Source: Acidovorax sp. T1 (GTDB lineage Bacteria > Pseudomonadota > Gammaproteobacteria > Burkholderiales > Burkholderiaceae_C). Taken from it: 64,000 nucleotides of DNA. Shown here piece by piece: positions 29,255 to 37,304 of the stretch (its first letter is position 1; each line of letters opens with the position of its first letter). Both the position numbers and the translations under genes were made by a program. A model generated the notes under the pieces. That model saw nothing but the letters and a program-made list of their open reading frames with translations. It was not told the DNA's origin and did not search any database. The stretch spans positions 3,756,001-3,820,000 of the forward strand of contig NZ_CP021648.1 in assembly GCF_002176815.1 (NCBI RefSeq), read 5' to 3'.

Positions 29255-29470
29255 GGTGTGTATGCAGTTGGGTGCGCTGCAGGCCAGTCCCGCAGCAAAA
29301 TTGAAACGCCGCCACGGCCGTGGCGCAATGGCAGACATTGTCACACGCGGGGCTTGGCATTTCATGAGAGGAGTTTTGTTACACACTGCAAAAAGCGCTT
29401 GCACGGCCTTCACATTTCGCAGCTTGCAGATGCGCATACTGGCCGCATCTGTGCAGTCATAAAGGAACGC

Positions 29471-30208
29471 ATGATGACCCCTCAAGAACAACAACTGCTG
29501 CAAGACCTGTGCGCGCGACTGACGCTGACTCAGGGCCAGCCCAAGGATGCGCAGGCCGATGCCGAGCTGCGCCGGGGGCTGGGCGCAGCGCCTGATGCCG
29601 TCTACTGGTTGGCTCAACGCACCTTGATGCTGGAGCAAGCCTTGCAGCAGGCGCAGCAGCAGATCAGCGAGCTGCAGCAGCAAAATCAGAGCCAAGGCCG
29701 CTCCAGCTTTCTCTCGGGCGGGCTGGGCACGCAATTTGGCCGCGCGCCAGAGCGCCCTGCGGATGACGGCTATGCGGCCAGCCCGCAGCCGCAGTACCAA
29801 ACCCAGCCCCAGTTTCAGCCGGAGGCCCAGCCTGCAAGCTGGCGCGACCGCTTCTTTGGCGGTGGGGCTCCGCGCGCAGCCGCAGCGCCCAGCTATGCCC
29901 AGCCCGCTGCTCCTGCTGGCGGCAGCTTTCTGGGCAATGCCGCTGCGGCAGCGGCCGGCGTGGCCGGCGGCATGTTCTTGTTCAACGGGCTGGAGAATCT
30001 GATGGGCAACCACCATGCCAGTTCCGGTAACCTGTCTGGCGGCGGCGAAAGCAAGCCGCTTGTGCATGACAGCAGCACCCAAAACCTGCATGGCGACAGC
30101 GGCAACACCTCCAGCCTGGCAAGCGACGCGGGGCTTGGCAGCATCGACAGTGCGGCCAGCGGCAGCTGGGATGATGGAGGCGGCTTTTTTGACGATGACT
30201 TTGCCTGA
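29471..30208 (+). CDS. DUF2076 domain protein
   Basis: The 245-residue protein has an N-terminal helical region with a Gln-rich coiled coil (about 45-72, LMLEQALQQAQQQISELQQQ) and a Pro/Gln/Ala-rich linker. A hydrophobic Gly/Ala stretch (GNAAAAAAGVAGGMFLFNGL, about 155-180) and a Ser/Asp/Gly-rich acidic tail ending GGGFFDDDFA complete it. These are the features of DUF2076, predicted periplasmic or membrane-associated with no known function. It is divergent from slyD across 216 bases and followed by a strong terminator. Confidence 0.82.
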   Translation: MMTPQEQQLLQDLCARLTLTQGQPKDAQADAELRRGLGAAPDAVYWLAQRTLMLEQALQQAQQQISELQQQNQSQGRSSFLSGGLGTQFGRAPERPADDGYAASPQPQYQTQPQFQPEAQPASWRDRFFGGGAPRAAAAPSYAQPAAPAGGSFLGNAAAAAAGVAGGMFLFNGLENLMGNHHASSGNLSGGGESKPLVHDSSTQNLHGDSGNTSSLASDAGLGSIDSAASGSWDDGGGFFDDDFA

Positions 30209-30275
30209 TGCCAGAGCTTTGAGTGTTTCTAGGTTCCAGCCCTTATTCATCAAGCGTTAGCAGCTATCAAAGATA

Positions 30276-30311
30276 AAAGCCGCCCGGCAGCAATGCCAGG
30301 GCGGCTTTTTC
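30276..30311 (+). terminator. Rho-independent terminator after the DUF2076 gene
   Basis: GCCGCCC and GGGCGGC stems surround a 13-base loop and are followed by five T. A partial AAGCG(T)TAGCAGCTATCAAAG dispersed repeat lies immediately before it. Confidence 0.85.
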
Positions 30312-30687
30312 ATGGACGCTTGAACGGTTGTTTAGATCCGCAGAGACGGCTTGGCAAACCGCCGGTTTGCGTGCGAGACGAAGTGTGATGCCCCAGGCCT
30401 TGTAAAAGGTACGGTAAGGTGAAATTGTGGCAGATGAGGCCCTGCGCGAGGCTATGCCGGTGGCAGAGGGGGCATTCATGAAAGAGTGCCATCCAGATGC
30501 AAAAAGCCGCCCGGCGTTTGCCAATCAGGCGGCTTTTCAAATTTTCACAGGTCAGGGCGCGGCGTTCGATACGGCATGACCCCTCAGAGAGCCGCGAGCA
30601 AGGGCCGCCTCGCAGCGAGGCTGTCGTCCCCCTCCCATAGCGCGCAGCGCGTAAAGAGAGGGGGAAGGCGCAAAGCGCCTCAGGGGG
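30312..30687. other. Non-coding gap between the DUF2076 gene and pchF
   Basis: No convincing gene is present. The gap holds a second hairpin of almost the same stem as the preceding terminator (30,500-30,538) and a family B repeat (about 30,595-30,690) that runs to the pchF stop. A short minus-strand frame (30,310-30,540) containing ECPLCHRHSLAQGL has a CxxC pair, but it covers the terminator and I do not call it. Confidence 0.6.
30500..30538. terminator. Bidirectional hairpin terminator downstream of pchF
   Basis: GCCGCC and GGCGGC stems are flanked by AAAAA on the left and TTTT on the right, so it can end transcription in both directions. It most likely terminates the leftward pch operon. 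Confidence 0.7.
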
Positions 30688-30690
30688 TTA
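30595..30690. repeat. Second dispersed repeat type (family B), copy 2
   Basis: GAGCAAGGGCCGCCTCGCAG, GAGGCTGTCGTCCCCCTC, an internal CGCGCAGCGCG, and GGCGCAAAGCGCCTCAGGGG form a more complete copy than the one at 28.66 kb. It abuts the 3' end of pchF and contains several short self-complementary segments. Confidence 0.6.
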
Positions 30691-32238
30691 GATATCAATC
30701 CCGCACTTGCCCGGAGCCAAGATGCCGTTGGGGTCCAGAGCCCGCTTGATCTTGCGCTCGATATCGCGCTTGACCGGGCCGTAGCTCTTGGCCACACGTT
30801 CCTGGAAGGCCGTGTTCACACGGTACACGGCGTAGCCTTCCTTCTCGAACTCATCCAGCAGTTCGGCAAAGCAGGCGTTGGCACGCTTGGTTTCTTCTTC
30901 GCTGCTGCGGTCGTACAGCACGTCGATGACATGGTGCATTTCGCGCCAGCCGACGATGAACTCGCCCACATAGTCCAGGCCATGCTTGTTAAGAATCTTC
31001 TTGGCCAGCGACTTCTGCTTGTCGCACTCGCTGCCGCGCGCTTGCGACACGGGGGCGAACCACATTGAGCCACCACCCCCGCGCCAGTTGTACAGGCCAA
31101 ATTCCTGGAGATTGGGCACGCCGGACATGAGTTGGGCGCGGTACTTGAAGGGCTGGGTGTCACCGGCCATTTCTTCGGTGATCAGGCGGCCCTTGCCCAG
31201 TTGCTTGAGCGCGGCCTTGACGATGTTGAAATTGACTTCGACCTGTTCCTTGGTGCCGTACAGCGCTGCGTAAACATTCCAGGCGCCCAGATGCTTGTCC
31301 TTCTGGATCTGCTTGAGGATGGCGTCGGGCGTGTGGCCGGGCTCGGTGGTGTAGTCCGAGCGACGGGTATTGCAGGTGGACGCTTCCCACAGCACGCCGG
31401 CAATCACCACCGAGTTGGGAATGACCTGAGCGATGCGCAGGGGACGGATGAATTCCACAATCTCGCTGATATCGCTGTCATTGTCGAACTGGATTTCCAG
31501 CGGCTTGAAGACCGGGGGCTTGGGCATCAGCCAGAAGCCCATCTTGGTGCAGATGCCGTAGTTGGACTGGGTGAACATGCCGTCCAGCGTCGGGCCGTAA
31601 CCCCACTTGAACACCTGCCAGGCCTTGTCGCCCTTGACGCCGCCCATGCCGGTGCGCAGCACGTCGCCATTGGCCATCACCACTTCCATGCCGCACTGCA
31701 TCATGAAGTGCTCGCCATAGGGGGTGTAGCCCACGCCGCGGTCCATGGTGTTGCCCAGGGGGCCAGCGATGGCCGAGGGTGCCGAGAACGACAGCATCAG
31801 CGGAATCTTGTTCTCTTCCAGATAGTCGTAGAGCATCTGGTAGGTCACGCCGGGCTCGACCAGGGCTGTGCACAGCTCGGGGTCGATGTGGATGATCTTG
31901 TTCATCTTGCGCAGATCCAGGATCACCTGGCCGCGCTGCACGGGGGCGGCGGAGCCGTAGCCGAAGTTGCGGCCGGTGGAGATGGTCCACACGGGCACCT
32001 TGTGCTCGTTACAGATCTTGACAACTGCCTGCACCTGCTCGACGGTGGTGGCCGTCACCACGGCCGACGGGGTGTGCTCCTCAGTGGGAACAGCCATCAT
32101 CACTTTGGTGTAAGGACGAACCAGTTCGTCCTTGATCATCACGTTTTCTTCGCCCAGGGCTTTCTTGAACTTGGCGATAGCTGCGTCGAAGCTGCTTTCG
32201 CTCATGCCCTTGGGCAGGGCCATGTATTTGCTTGTCAT
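30688..32238 (-). CDS. pchF: 4-Cresol dehydrogenase (hydroxylating), flavoprotein subunit
   Basis: This 516-residue flavoprotein of the vanillyl-alcohol oxidase family oxidises p-cresol through a quinone methide to 4-hydroxybenzyl alcohol and then the aldehyde, in the periplasm. The FAD-binding PCMH-type domain includes VPVWTISTGRNFGYGSAAP. Residues align with the known enzyme at a constant offset of one: Tyr383 in GLYNWRGGGG (covalent FAD-Tyr384 in P. putida), Tyr94, and Tyr472 in VYRVN. The C-terminus DPNGILAPGKCGIDI is typical. It is the last gene of pchA-pchC-pchX-pchF. Close relatives act on eugenol or vanillyl alcohol, so the exact 4-alkylphenol is inferred. Confidence 0.9.
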   Translation of the reverse strand: MTSKYMALPKGMSESSFDAAIAKFKKALGEENVMIKDELVRPYTKVMMAVPTEEHTPSAVVTATTVEQVQAVVKICNEHKVPVWTISTGRNFGYGSAAPVQRGQVILDLRKMNKIIHIDPELCTALVEPGVTYQMLYDYLEENKIPLMLSFSAPSAIAGPLGNTMDRGVGYTPYGEHFMMQCGMEVVMANGDVLRTGMGGVKGDKAWQVFKWGYGPTLDGMFTQSNYGICTKMGFWLMPKPPVFKPLEIQFDNDSDISEIVEFIRPLRIAQVIPNSVVIAGVLWEASTCNTRRSDYTTEPGHTPDAILKQIQKDKHLGAWNVYAALYGTKEQVEVNFNIVKAALKQLGKGRLITEEMAGDTQPFKYRAQLMSGVPNLQEFGLYNWRGGGGSMWFAPVSQARGSECDKQKSLAKKILNKHGLDYVGEFIVGWREMHHVIDVLYDRSSEEETKRANACFAELLDEFEKEGYAVYRVNTAFQERVAKSYGPVKRDIERKIKRALDPNGILAPGKCGIDI

Positions 32239-32257
32239 GCTCTGCTTTCCTTGTTTC

Positions 32258-32779
32258 TTAAATCACGCAGCGGAAGGACACGCGGGCTTCGTTGCCAGCA
32301 GCTACCGTGGTGGTGTTGATGGCTTGGCCGGCAGTCAGCGACTGACCCAGGCGCTTGGCCCAGTCAGCGGAGGCTGTGGCGTCCACGCGGTGGTTGTCGA
32401 CAGCCAGCACGCGCCCCCCGGCGGAGCGGACCAGATCCAGCACCAGCGTGGCCGAGGCGTCATCGAGTAGGCCCACCAGCAGGGTTTCCTGGCCGTCGGC
32501 CAACAGCTCGCCCAGCTGGTTGAAAGCTGCACTGTCCAGGCCTTGCAGGCCTGTATGGGCTGCGCCGCGAGCCGTGCTCTGCACACCGGCCACAAAGGCT
32601 GTATCCAGAGCCGAGCCATGCAAGTAGGAGGTCACGGCCAGCACGTCGGCAGAGCCAGCAACTGCGCTGGCGGTCTTGCCTGCGGTAGCGGTAGCAGCTT
32701 GTGCCCAGCCCATGCCGGAGACAGCTAGGCCTGCAGCAGCCAGACCTTTGAGGAGGGAGCGACGATCGGTTTGCATCAC
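32258..32779 (-). CDS. pchX: PchX-like exported protein of the cresol operon
   Basis: This 173-residue protein has a twin-arginine-like signal (TDRRSLLKGLAAAGLAVSG ending AQA). The mature part has no motif I recognise. It occupies the pchX position of the p-cresol operon (pchACXF of Pseudomonas putida), between the cytochrome and flavoprotein subunits. The symbol is therefore by position and size, not motif. It may help assemble the flavocytochrome in the periplasm; that is inference. Two adjacent ATG codons make the start ambiguous by one residue. Confidence 0.75.
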   Translation of the reverse strand: MMQTDRRSLLKGLAAAGLAVSGMGWAQAATATAGKTASAVAGSADVLAVTSYLHGSALDTAFVAGVQSTARGAAHTGLQGLDSAAFNQLGELLADGQETLLVGLLDDASATLVLDLVRSAGGRVLAVDNHRVDATASADWAKRLGQSLTAGQAINTTTVAAGNEARVSFRCVI

Positions 32780-32790
32780 ATCACTCCTGC

Positions 32791-33114
32791 TTATTTCTTG
32801 GCCGGAGCTGCAGTTTTGGGAGCTTCGGTCTTGGATAAGTACTCGGCCAGATCCTGCAGCGTGGCGTCGTCGATGTCGGTCACGCGGAAGGCGGGCATGG
32901 CGTTCATGCCGTTACGCGCGATGATCATGTAGGTCGCGGGGGGGAAGCCACGACCCTTGATGACGGGGCCCACACCGGCTTCGTGGCATTTGGCGCAGGT
33001 CTTCTCGTAGAAGCGCTGGCCGGGGCCGATGCTCTGTGCATCAGCGGCCGAAGCTGCAAAGGTGAGACCCGACAGCAGGGCTGCCATGGTCAGCTTGGTT
33101 GCATGTTTCAACAT
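32791..33114 (-). CDS. pchC: 4-Cresol dehydrogenase cytochrome c subunit
   Basis: This is a 107-residue periplasmic c-type cytochrome. The signal peptide (KLTMAALLSGLTFAASA) is followed by one haem-attachment site, CAKCH at residues 40-44, and the axial Met in NAMPAF. Size and features match the small cytochrome subunit of p-cresol methylhydroxylase, which takes electrons from the flavin of PchF. It sits 42 bases after pchA and 11 bases before pchX on the same strand. The Lys/Ala/Pro-rich C-terminus is unusual but harmless. Confidence 0.9.
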   Translation of the reverse strand: MLKHATKLTMAALLSGLTFAASAADAQSIGPGQRFYEKTCAKCHEAGVGPVIKGRGFPPATYMIIARNGMNAMPAFRVTDIDDATLQDLAEYLSKTEAPKTAAPAKK

Positions 33115-33156
33115 GGTTCTCCAGTGATATGGTTTTAGTTCCTGGCCTCTTCCGCA

Positions 33157-34608
33157 TCAGAAGGGGTAGTGGCGGGGAGCGGTCTGCATCGTGATCCAGC
33201 GGGTATCGGTAAAGGCATCGATACCGGCCTGACCGCCGAAGTGGCCGTAGCCCGAGTTCTTCACGCCGCCAAATGGCATCTGGGCTTCGTCGTGCACGGT
33301 GGGGCCATTGACATGGCAGATACCGGCTTCGATACGCGCTGCCACGCGCCAGCCACGCGCGGTGTCGCGGGTGTAGACGGCGGACGACAGACCAAACTCG
33401 TTGTCGTTGGCCATCGTGATGGCCTGCTCTTCCCCCTTGACGCGAACGATGGCCTTCACAGGAGCAAACGTTTCTTCGCGGAAGATTCGCATTTCGGGGG
33501 TCACGCCGTCAATCAGCGTGGCAGCCATCAGCGTGTCAGCAGCCTTGCCGCCGCACAGAATCTTGGCGCCCTTGGCCATGGCGTCGTCGATCAGTTCGTT
33601 GACGCGATGCACGGTGTTCATGTCCACGACGGAGCCCAGCACCACGGGTCCCTTACGCGGGTCGCCCAGAGGCAGGGATTGGGCGCGGGCCACCAGCTTG
33701 CTGATGAATTCGTCGGCCACAGCTTCATCGACGATGATGCGTTCGGTGGACATGCAGATCTGGCCTGAGTTGGCGAACGCACCGAAGGTGCAGCCGGCCA
33801 CGGCTGCGTCCACGTCGGCGTCGTCCAGCACCAGGAAAGGTGCCTTGCCGCCCAATTCCAGAATGGCGGGCTTGAGGTGCTTGGCACAGGTCTGGCCGAT
33901 GATGCGGCCCACGCGGGTAGAGCCGGTGAAGTTCACGCGGCGCACTGCAGGGTGGGCCACCATGGCTTCGACTACGGCACCTGCGTCTTCAGGGGCGTTG
34001 GTCACAAAGTTCACAACGCCAGCGGGTAAGCCGCCTTCCTGCAGGGCTTCGATGATCAGGCCATGAGTTGCAGGGCAAAGTTCGGAGCCCTTGAGAATCA
34101 CGGTATTGCCGCAGGCCAGGGGCGTGGCAATGGCGCGCACGGCCAAAATGATAGGGGCATTCCAGGGGGCAATGCCCAGCACCACGCCGGCAGGCTGTCG
34201 CACGGCCATGGCCATGCTGCCGGGGATGTCGGATGGAATCAACTGGCCGTTGATCTGGGTGGTCAGCGATGCGGCCTCCAGGAACATATTGGCGGCCAGG
34301 TGCACATTGAAGCCGGCCCAGATGCCTGAGGCACCGGTTTCGGCAGCCATGGCTGCGGGAAAGGCCTCGGCCTTGGCTTCCAGGGCCTGCGAGGCCTTCA
34401 TCAGCATCAGCCGGCGTTCTGTGGGGCCCAGTGCGGCCCAGGCGGGGAAGGCGGCCTGAGCGGCTTCTACGGCACGCACGGCATCGGCGGTTGTGGCGGC
34501 CGGGGCACGCGTGGCGACCGAGCCGTCCAGAGGATTTTTGCGTTCGAAAGTGGCGCCATTGCTGGCCTGTGCGGTTTGGCCGCCGATGAGCATGCTTTGT
34601 TCGATCAT
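33157..34608 (-). CDS. pchA: 4-Hydroxybenzaldehyde dehydrogenase (NAD-dependent ALDH)
   Basis: The 483-residue aldehyde dehydrogenase has the NAD site GIAPWNAPIILAVRA, catalytic Glu in LELGGKAPFLVL, catalytic Cys in FANSGQICMSTERI, and C-terminal NEFGLSSAVYTRD...MPFGGVKNSGYGHFGG. As first gene of the pch operon it should oxidise 4-hydroxybenzaldehyde to 4-hydroxybenzoate. The ATG at 34608 (MIEQSML) follows GGAAG. A clearly related but damaged copy is at 57,479-58,850. An 11-G run lies 67-77 bases upstream of the start. Confidence 0.9.
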   Translation of the reverse strand: MIEQSMLIGGQTAQASNGATFERKNPLDGSVATRAPAATTADAVRAVEAAQAAFPAWAALGPTERRLMLMKASQALEAKAEAFPAAMAAETGASGIWAGFNVHLAANMFLEAASLTTQINGQLIPSDIPGSMAMAVRQPAGVVLGIAPWNAPIILAVRAIATPLACGNTVILKGSELCPATHGLIIEALQEGGLPAGVVNFVTNAPEDAGAVVEAMVAHPAVRRVNFTGSTRVGRIIGQTCAKHLKPAILELGGKAPFLVLDDADVDAAVAGCTFGAFANSGQICMSTERIIVDEAVADEFISKLVARAQSLPLGDPRKGPVVLGSVVDMNTVHRVNELIDDAMAKGAKILCGGKAADTLMAATLIDGVTPEMRIFREETFAPVKAIVRVKGEEQAITMANDNEFGLSSAVYTRDTARGWRVAARIEAGICHVNGPTVHDEAQMPFGGVKNSGYGHFGGQAGIDAFTDTRWITMQTAPRHYPF

Positions 34609-34971
34609 GTTCGCTTCCTTCCCTACCAAGGGCGCGTGACTTTGTCACAGCTTGTTGATGCAAGTTCAAAAAGTGGGGGGGGGGGAGGCGACAGTTGCAC
34701 AAGGCTTGCGTCACCGGGCTTGTCCCCAACTAGTTTTTTGTGTATTGCCTAAAAATGGCGTGGGAGTGATCGTAGAAAAAGCGTCCGCAAGATGCTGTGC
34801 GCAATGTGCACAAATCGCTTGACGAATCGTGCACGAGGCCTAGGGTTTGCCCTAGATTGAAAGCCATGCTGGGAATTTGCTGGTGGCTGAAGCACGAAAG
34901 CGCTTACTTACTGATAATTGGCAAACTTTGTCGACACAGGCAGAGACGCAAATAACGAGGAGTCAAGGCAC
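34609..34971. promoter_or_regulatory. Divergent control region, pchA operon / AraC regulator
   Basis: This 363-base gap is AT-richer than its flanks. A run of 11 G lies at 34,675-34,685. Two copies of the self-complementary GTGCAC lie 23 bases apart (34,806 and 34,829), and a perfect inverted repeat CTAGGGTTTGCCCTAG spans 34,840-34,855. The inverted repeats are candidate operators for the AraC protein. GAGGAGT at 34,957-34,963 is its ribosome-binding site. No clear -24/-12 motif is present. Confidence 0.55.
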
Positions 34972-35922
34972 ATGACCGCGCCCGTGGTACTCAGTACTGA
35001 TGGTCTTCCCGAAAAGGATACTGCGCCAGCCTGGCATGACTGGATAGCGCAGCTGTTCTCGGGTCTGAATACGGATCTGTATGGCGATACGCGCTTTGAT
35101 GGGCATTTGAACGTGGCCTATGCCGGGGATGTCATGCTGACCAAGCTCGATGCCGGGCGTCATCGTGTGATTCGTGACTCGCACCGCCTGCGTGACAGTG
35201 AAGCGGCCTATCTCAAGATCATCGCCCCCTGGGTGGGCTACGCCGAGGTGGAGCAGCATGGCAGCAAGTCCCTTGTGAGTGATGGCCACTGGGCGATCTA
35301 CGACACCTCGCGGCCCTATGTGGTGGCCAACCCCCAGCACACCGAGCACCTCATCATGATGGTGCCCAAGCAAAGCATCGTCGAGCGTGGTTTGAGACTG
35401 GAAAATCTCATGGGGCGCACGGTGGGAGGCAGTGCAGGCATTGCACGCATCGCGCTGCAGACCATGCGCAGCACCTATCAGGAGCTGGACAATATGACGG
35501 CTCCGCTGGCATGCCGCGCAGGCGAGTTGCTGGTGGATATGGTGCATCTGTCCTTGCTGGCGCTGAGTGGAGAGGCTACGGCCGTGACGCAAAAGCAGGC
35601 GCTGTATGACCGTATCTGCAGCTATGTGGCAAGTCATGTTCGTGACCACGGCTTGTCAGTAGATCAGGTGGCCGAGGCGCTCAACTGCAGCCGGCGCCAC
35701 TTGCACAACGCTTTTGCGGGGCGAGAACAGTCTCTCGGTGGCTTCATCCAGCACAGCCGGTTGGAGCTTTGCATGCGAGAGCTGCAATCTCCGGCGCTCG
35801 CGCACCGCACCATTACCGAGATCGCCATGGGCTGCGGTTTTGGCAACAGCGCGCACTTCAGTCGAGCCTTCAAGGCCTACGCCGGCATGTCACCGTCTGA
35901 ATTCAGGGCGCTTGGTCATTGA
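34972..35922 (+). CDS. AraC/XylS-family regulator (AraC-binding-like N-terminus), probable pch activator
   Basis: This 316-residue protein has an N-terminal effector domain (about 20-195) of the AraC-binding-domain-2 type, as in regulators of aromatic degradation. A C-terminal double HTH (about 215-315) follows: GLSVDQVAEALNCSRRHLHN and TITEIAMGCGFGNSAHFSRAF. It is divergent from pchA, so it is the likely activator responding to p-cresol or a pathway intermediate; that is inference from position. The ATG at 34972 follows a good GAGGAG. Confidence 0.87.
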   Translation: MTAPVVLSTDGLPEKDTAPAWHDWIAQLFSGLNTDLYGDTRFDGHLNVAYAGDVMLTKLDAGRHRVIRDSHRLRDSEAAYLKIIAPWVGYAEVEQHGSKSLVSDGHWAIYDTSRPYVVANPQHTEHLIMMVPKQSIVERGLRLENLMGRTVGGSAGIARIALQTMRSTYQELDNMTAPLACRAGELLVDMVHLSLLALSGEATAVTQKQALYDRICSYVASHVRDHGLSVDQVAEALNCSRRHLHNAFAGREQSLGGFIQHSRLELCMRELQSPALAHRTITEIAMGCGFGNSAHFSRAFKAYAGMSPSEFRALGH

Positions 35923-35995
35923 TCTGCACAGCCCAAGGTGGACGGGGGCTATAGGACAATGCAGACCATCGCTTAGAAAGCAGGACTGCATTTTC

Positions 35996-37120
35996 ATGGA
36001 TATCAATACGCCGCTCACTTTGCTCGGTGGGCTCACCGCCTCCCAATTCATGCGCCGCCACTGGCATAAAAAGCCTTTGCTGGTGCGTCAGGCCATTCCC
36101 GGCTTCAAAGCGCCTATTTCCCGCGCCCGCCTGCTGGCCATGGCCGGTGAGGAGGGCGTGGAGTCACGCCTGATTCAGCAGCAGGGTGGCGACAGCTGGA
36201 AACTCAGTCACGGCCCCTTGTCCCGCCGCAGTCTGCCTGCGCTCACCAAACCGGGTTGGTCGGTTTTGGTGCAGGGTGTGGACATGCATGACGCCCAGGC
36301 GCATGCGTTACTGCAGCAGTTTCGCTTTGTGCCTGAGGCGCGTCTCGACGATCTGATGATCAGCTTTGCCACAGACCAGGGCGGTGTGGGTCCGCATTTC
36401 GACAGCTACGACGTATTCTTGCTACAGGCTCATGGCAAGCGTCGCTGGCGCATCGGCCGGCAAAAGGATCTGTCGCTGCAGCCGGACAAACCTTTGAAAA
36501 TCCTCTCGAACTTCGAGCCAGAGGAAGAGTTTGTGCTCGAGCCCGGCGACATGCTGTATCTGCCGCCTAAGTGGGCACATGACGGTGTGGCTGAAGGTGA
36601 GTGCATGACTTACTCCATTGGTTTTCGCTCGCCCGACCGCAGCGAACTGGGACGTGAGTTGTTGCTGCGCATGTCGGATGAGCCGGGCGAGCCTGAGAAT
36701 CCGGTCATTTACAAAGATCCCAAGCAGGAAGCCGTTAGCAACCCGGCGCTGATTCCTGAAGGTATGTATGACTTTGCCCGCGAAGCGCTGAAGAAAGCCA
36801 TGGCCGAGCCGCTGGCGCTGGAGCGCGCGCTGGGCGAGTACCTGACCGACCCCAAGGCCAATGTCTGGTTTGAACATGGCGACGAAAACGGCATGTTTGA
36901 AAGCGTTGTGCTGGATCGCCGCACGCGCATGATGTACGACCCCAAGCATATCTTCATCAATGGCGAAAGCTATCTTGCCGGTGGCCGTGATGCAACGCTG
37001 ATGCGCAAGCTTGCCGATACCCGGGCCCTGTCGCGCAAAGATCTGGCAAGTGCCAGCGATGATGCGCTGGAGCTGCTGTCGTCCTGGTTTGATGCGGGCT
37101 GGGTGCGCTCTGGCAATTGA
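35996..37120 (+). CDS. JmjC/cupin-domain ribosomal oxygenase (RoxA/YcfD-like)
   Basis: This 374-residue Fe(II)/2-oxoglutarate oxygenase is related to E. coli YcfD (RoxA), which hydroxylates an arginine of ribosomal protein uL16. The iron ligands are visible as HFD in GGVGPHFDSYDVFLLQ and the second His in PPKWAHDGVAEGE. The C-terminal winged-helix dimer region follows (about 260-374). The ATG at 35996 begins the family-like MDINTPLTLLGGLT; the longer open frame overlaps the AraC gene. Confidence 0.88.
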   Translation: MDINTPLTLLGGLTASQFMRRHWHKKPLLVRQAIPGFKAPISRARLLAMAGEEGVESRLIQQQGGDSWKLSHGPLSRRSLPALTKPGWSVLVQGVDMHDAQAHALLQQFRFVPEARLDDLMISFATDQGGVGPHFDSYDVFLLQAHGKRRWRIGRQKDLSLQPDKPLKILSNFEPEEEFVLEPGDMLYLPPKWAHDGVAEGECMTYSIGFRSPDRSELGRELLLRMSDEPGEPENPVIYKDPKQEAVSNPALIPEGMYDFAREALKKAMAEPLALERALGEYLTDPKANVWFEHGDENGMFESVVLDRRTRMMYDPKHIFINGESYLAGGRDATLMRKLADTRALSRKDLASASDDALELLSSWFDAGWVRSGN

Positions 37121-37304
37121 TACTGGGTGGACTTGTAACCGGCACCATGCTAAGTTACGGCTTTCCCCTTTAAGGGAACTTGCTGGTCTGGCAAGCTTTG
37201 TATTGATTCTGTAAAGATTTATCAAAGCTTTGTCAGGGAATTGACAGCAAGCAATTTATGGGTCACAGTGTGATCCATGGCAGGCGAAGGCTTGCCCGAT
37301 AAAC
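37121..37304. other. Gap between roxA-like gene and coaBC
   Basis: No gene is present. ATTTATCAAAGCTTTGTCAG contains the short palindrome AAAGCTTT near 37,222. The gap must hold the coaBC promoter, but no motif stands out. Confidence 0.5.

Noticed and set aside
30310..30540. Small minus-strand frame with ECPLCHRHSLAQGL
   Set aside because: It spans a terminator hairpin, has no ribosome-binding site and matches no family I know; the CxxC pair alone is not enough.
34609..34971. Sigma-54 promoter for the pch operon (rpoN is present in the window)
   Set aside because: I found no GG-N10-GC element in suitable position on the pchA strand, and the adjacent regulator is AraC-type, not an AAA+ activator.
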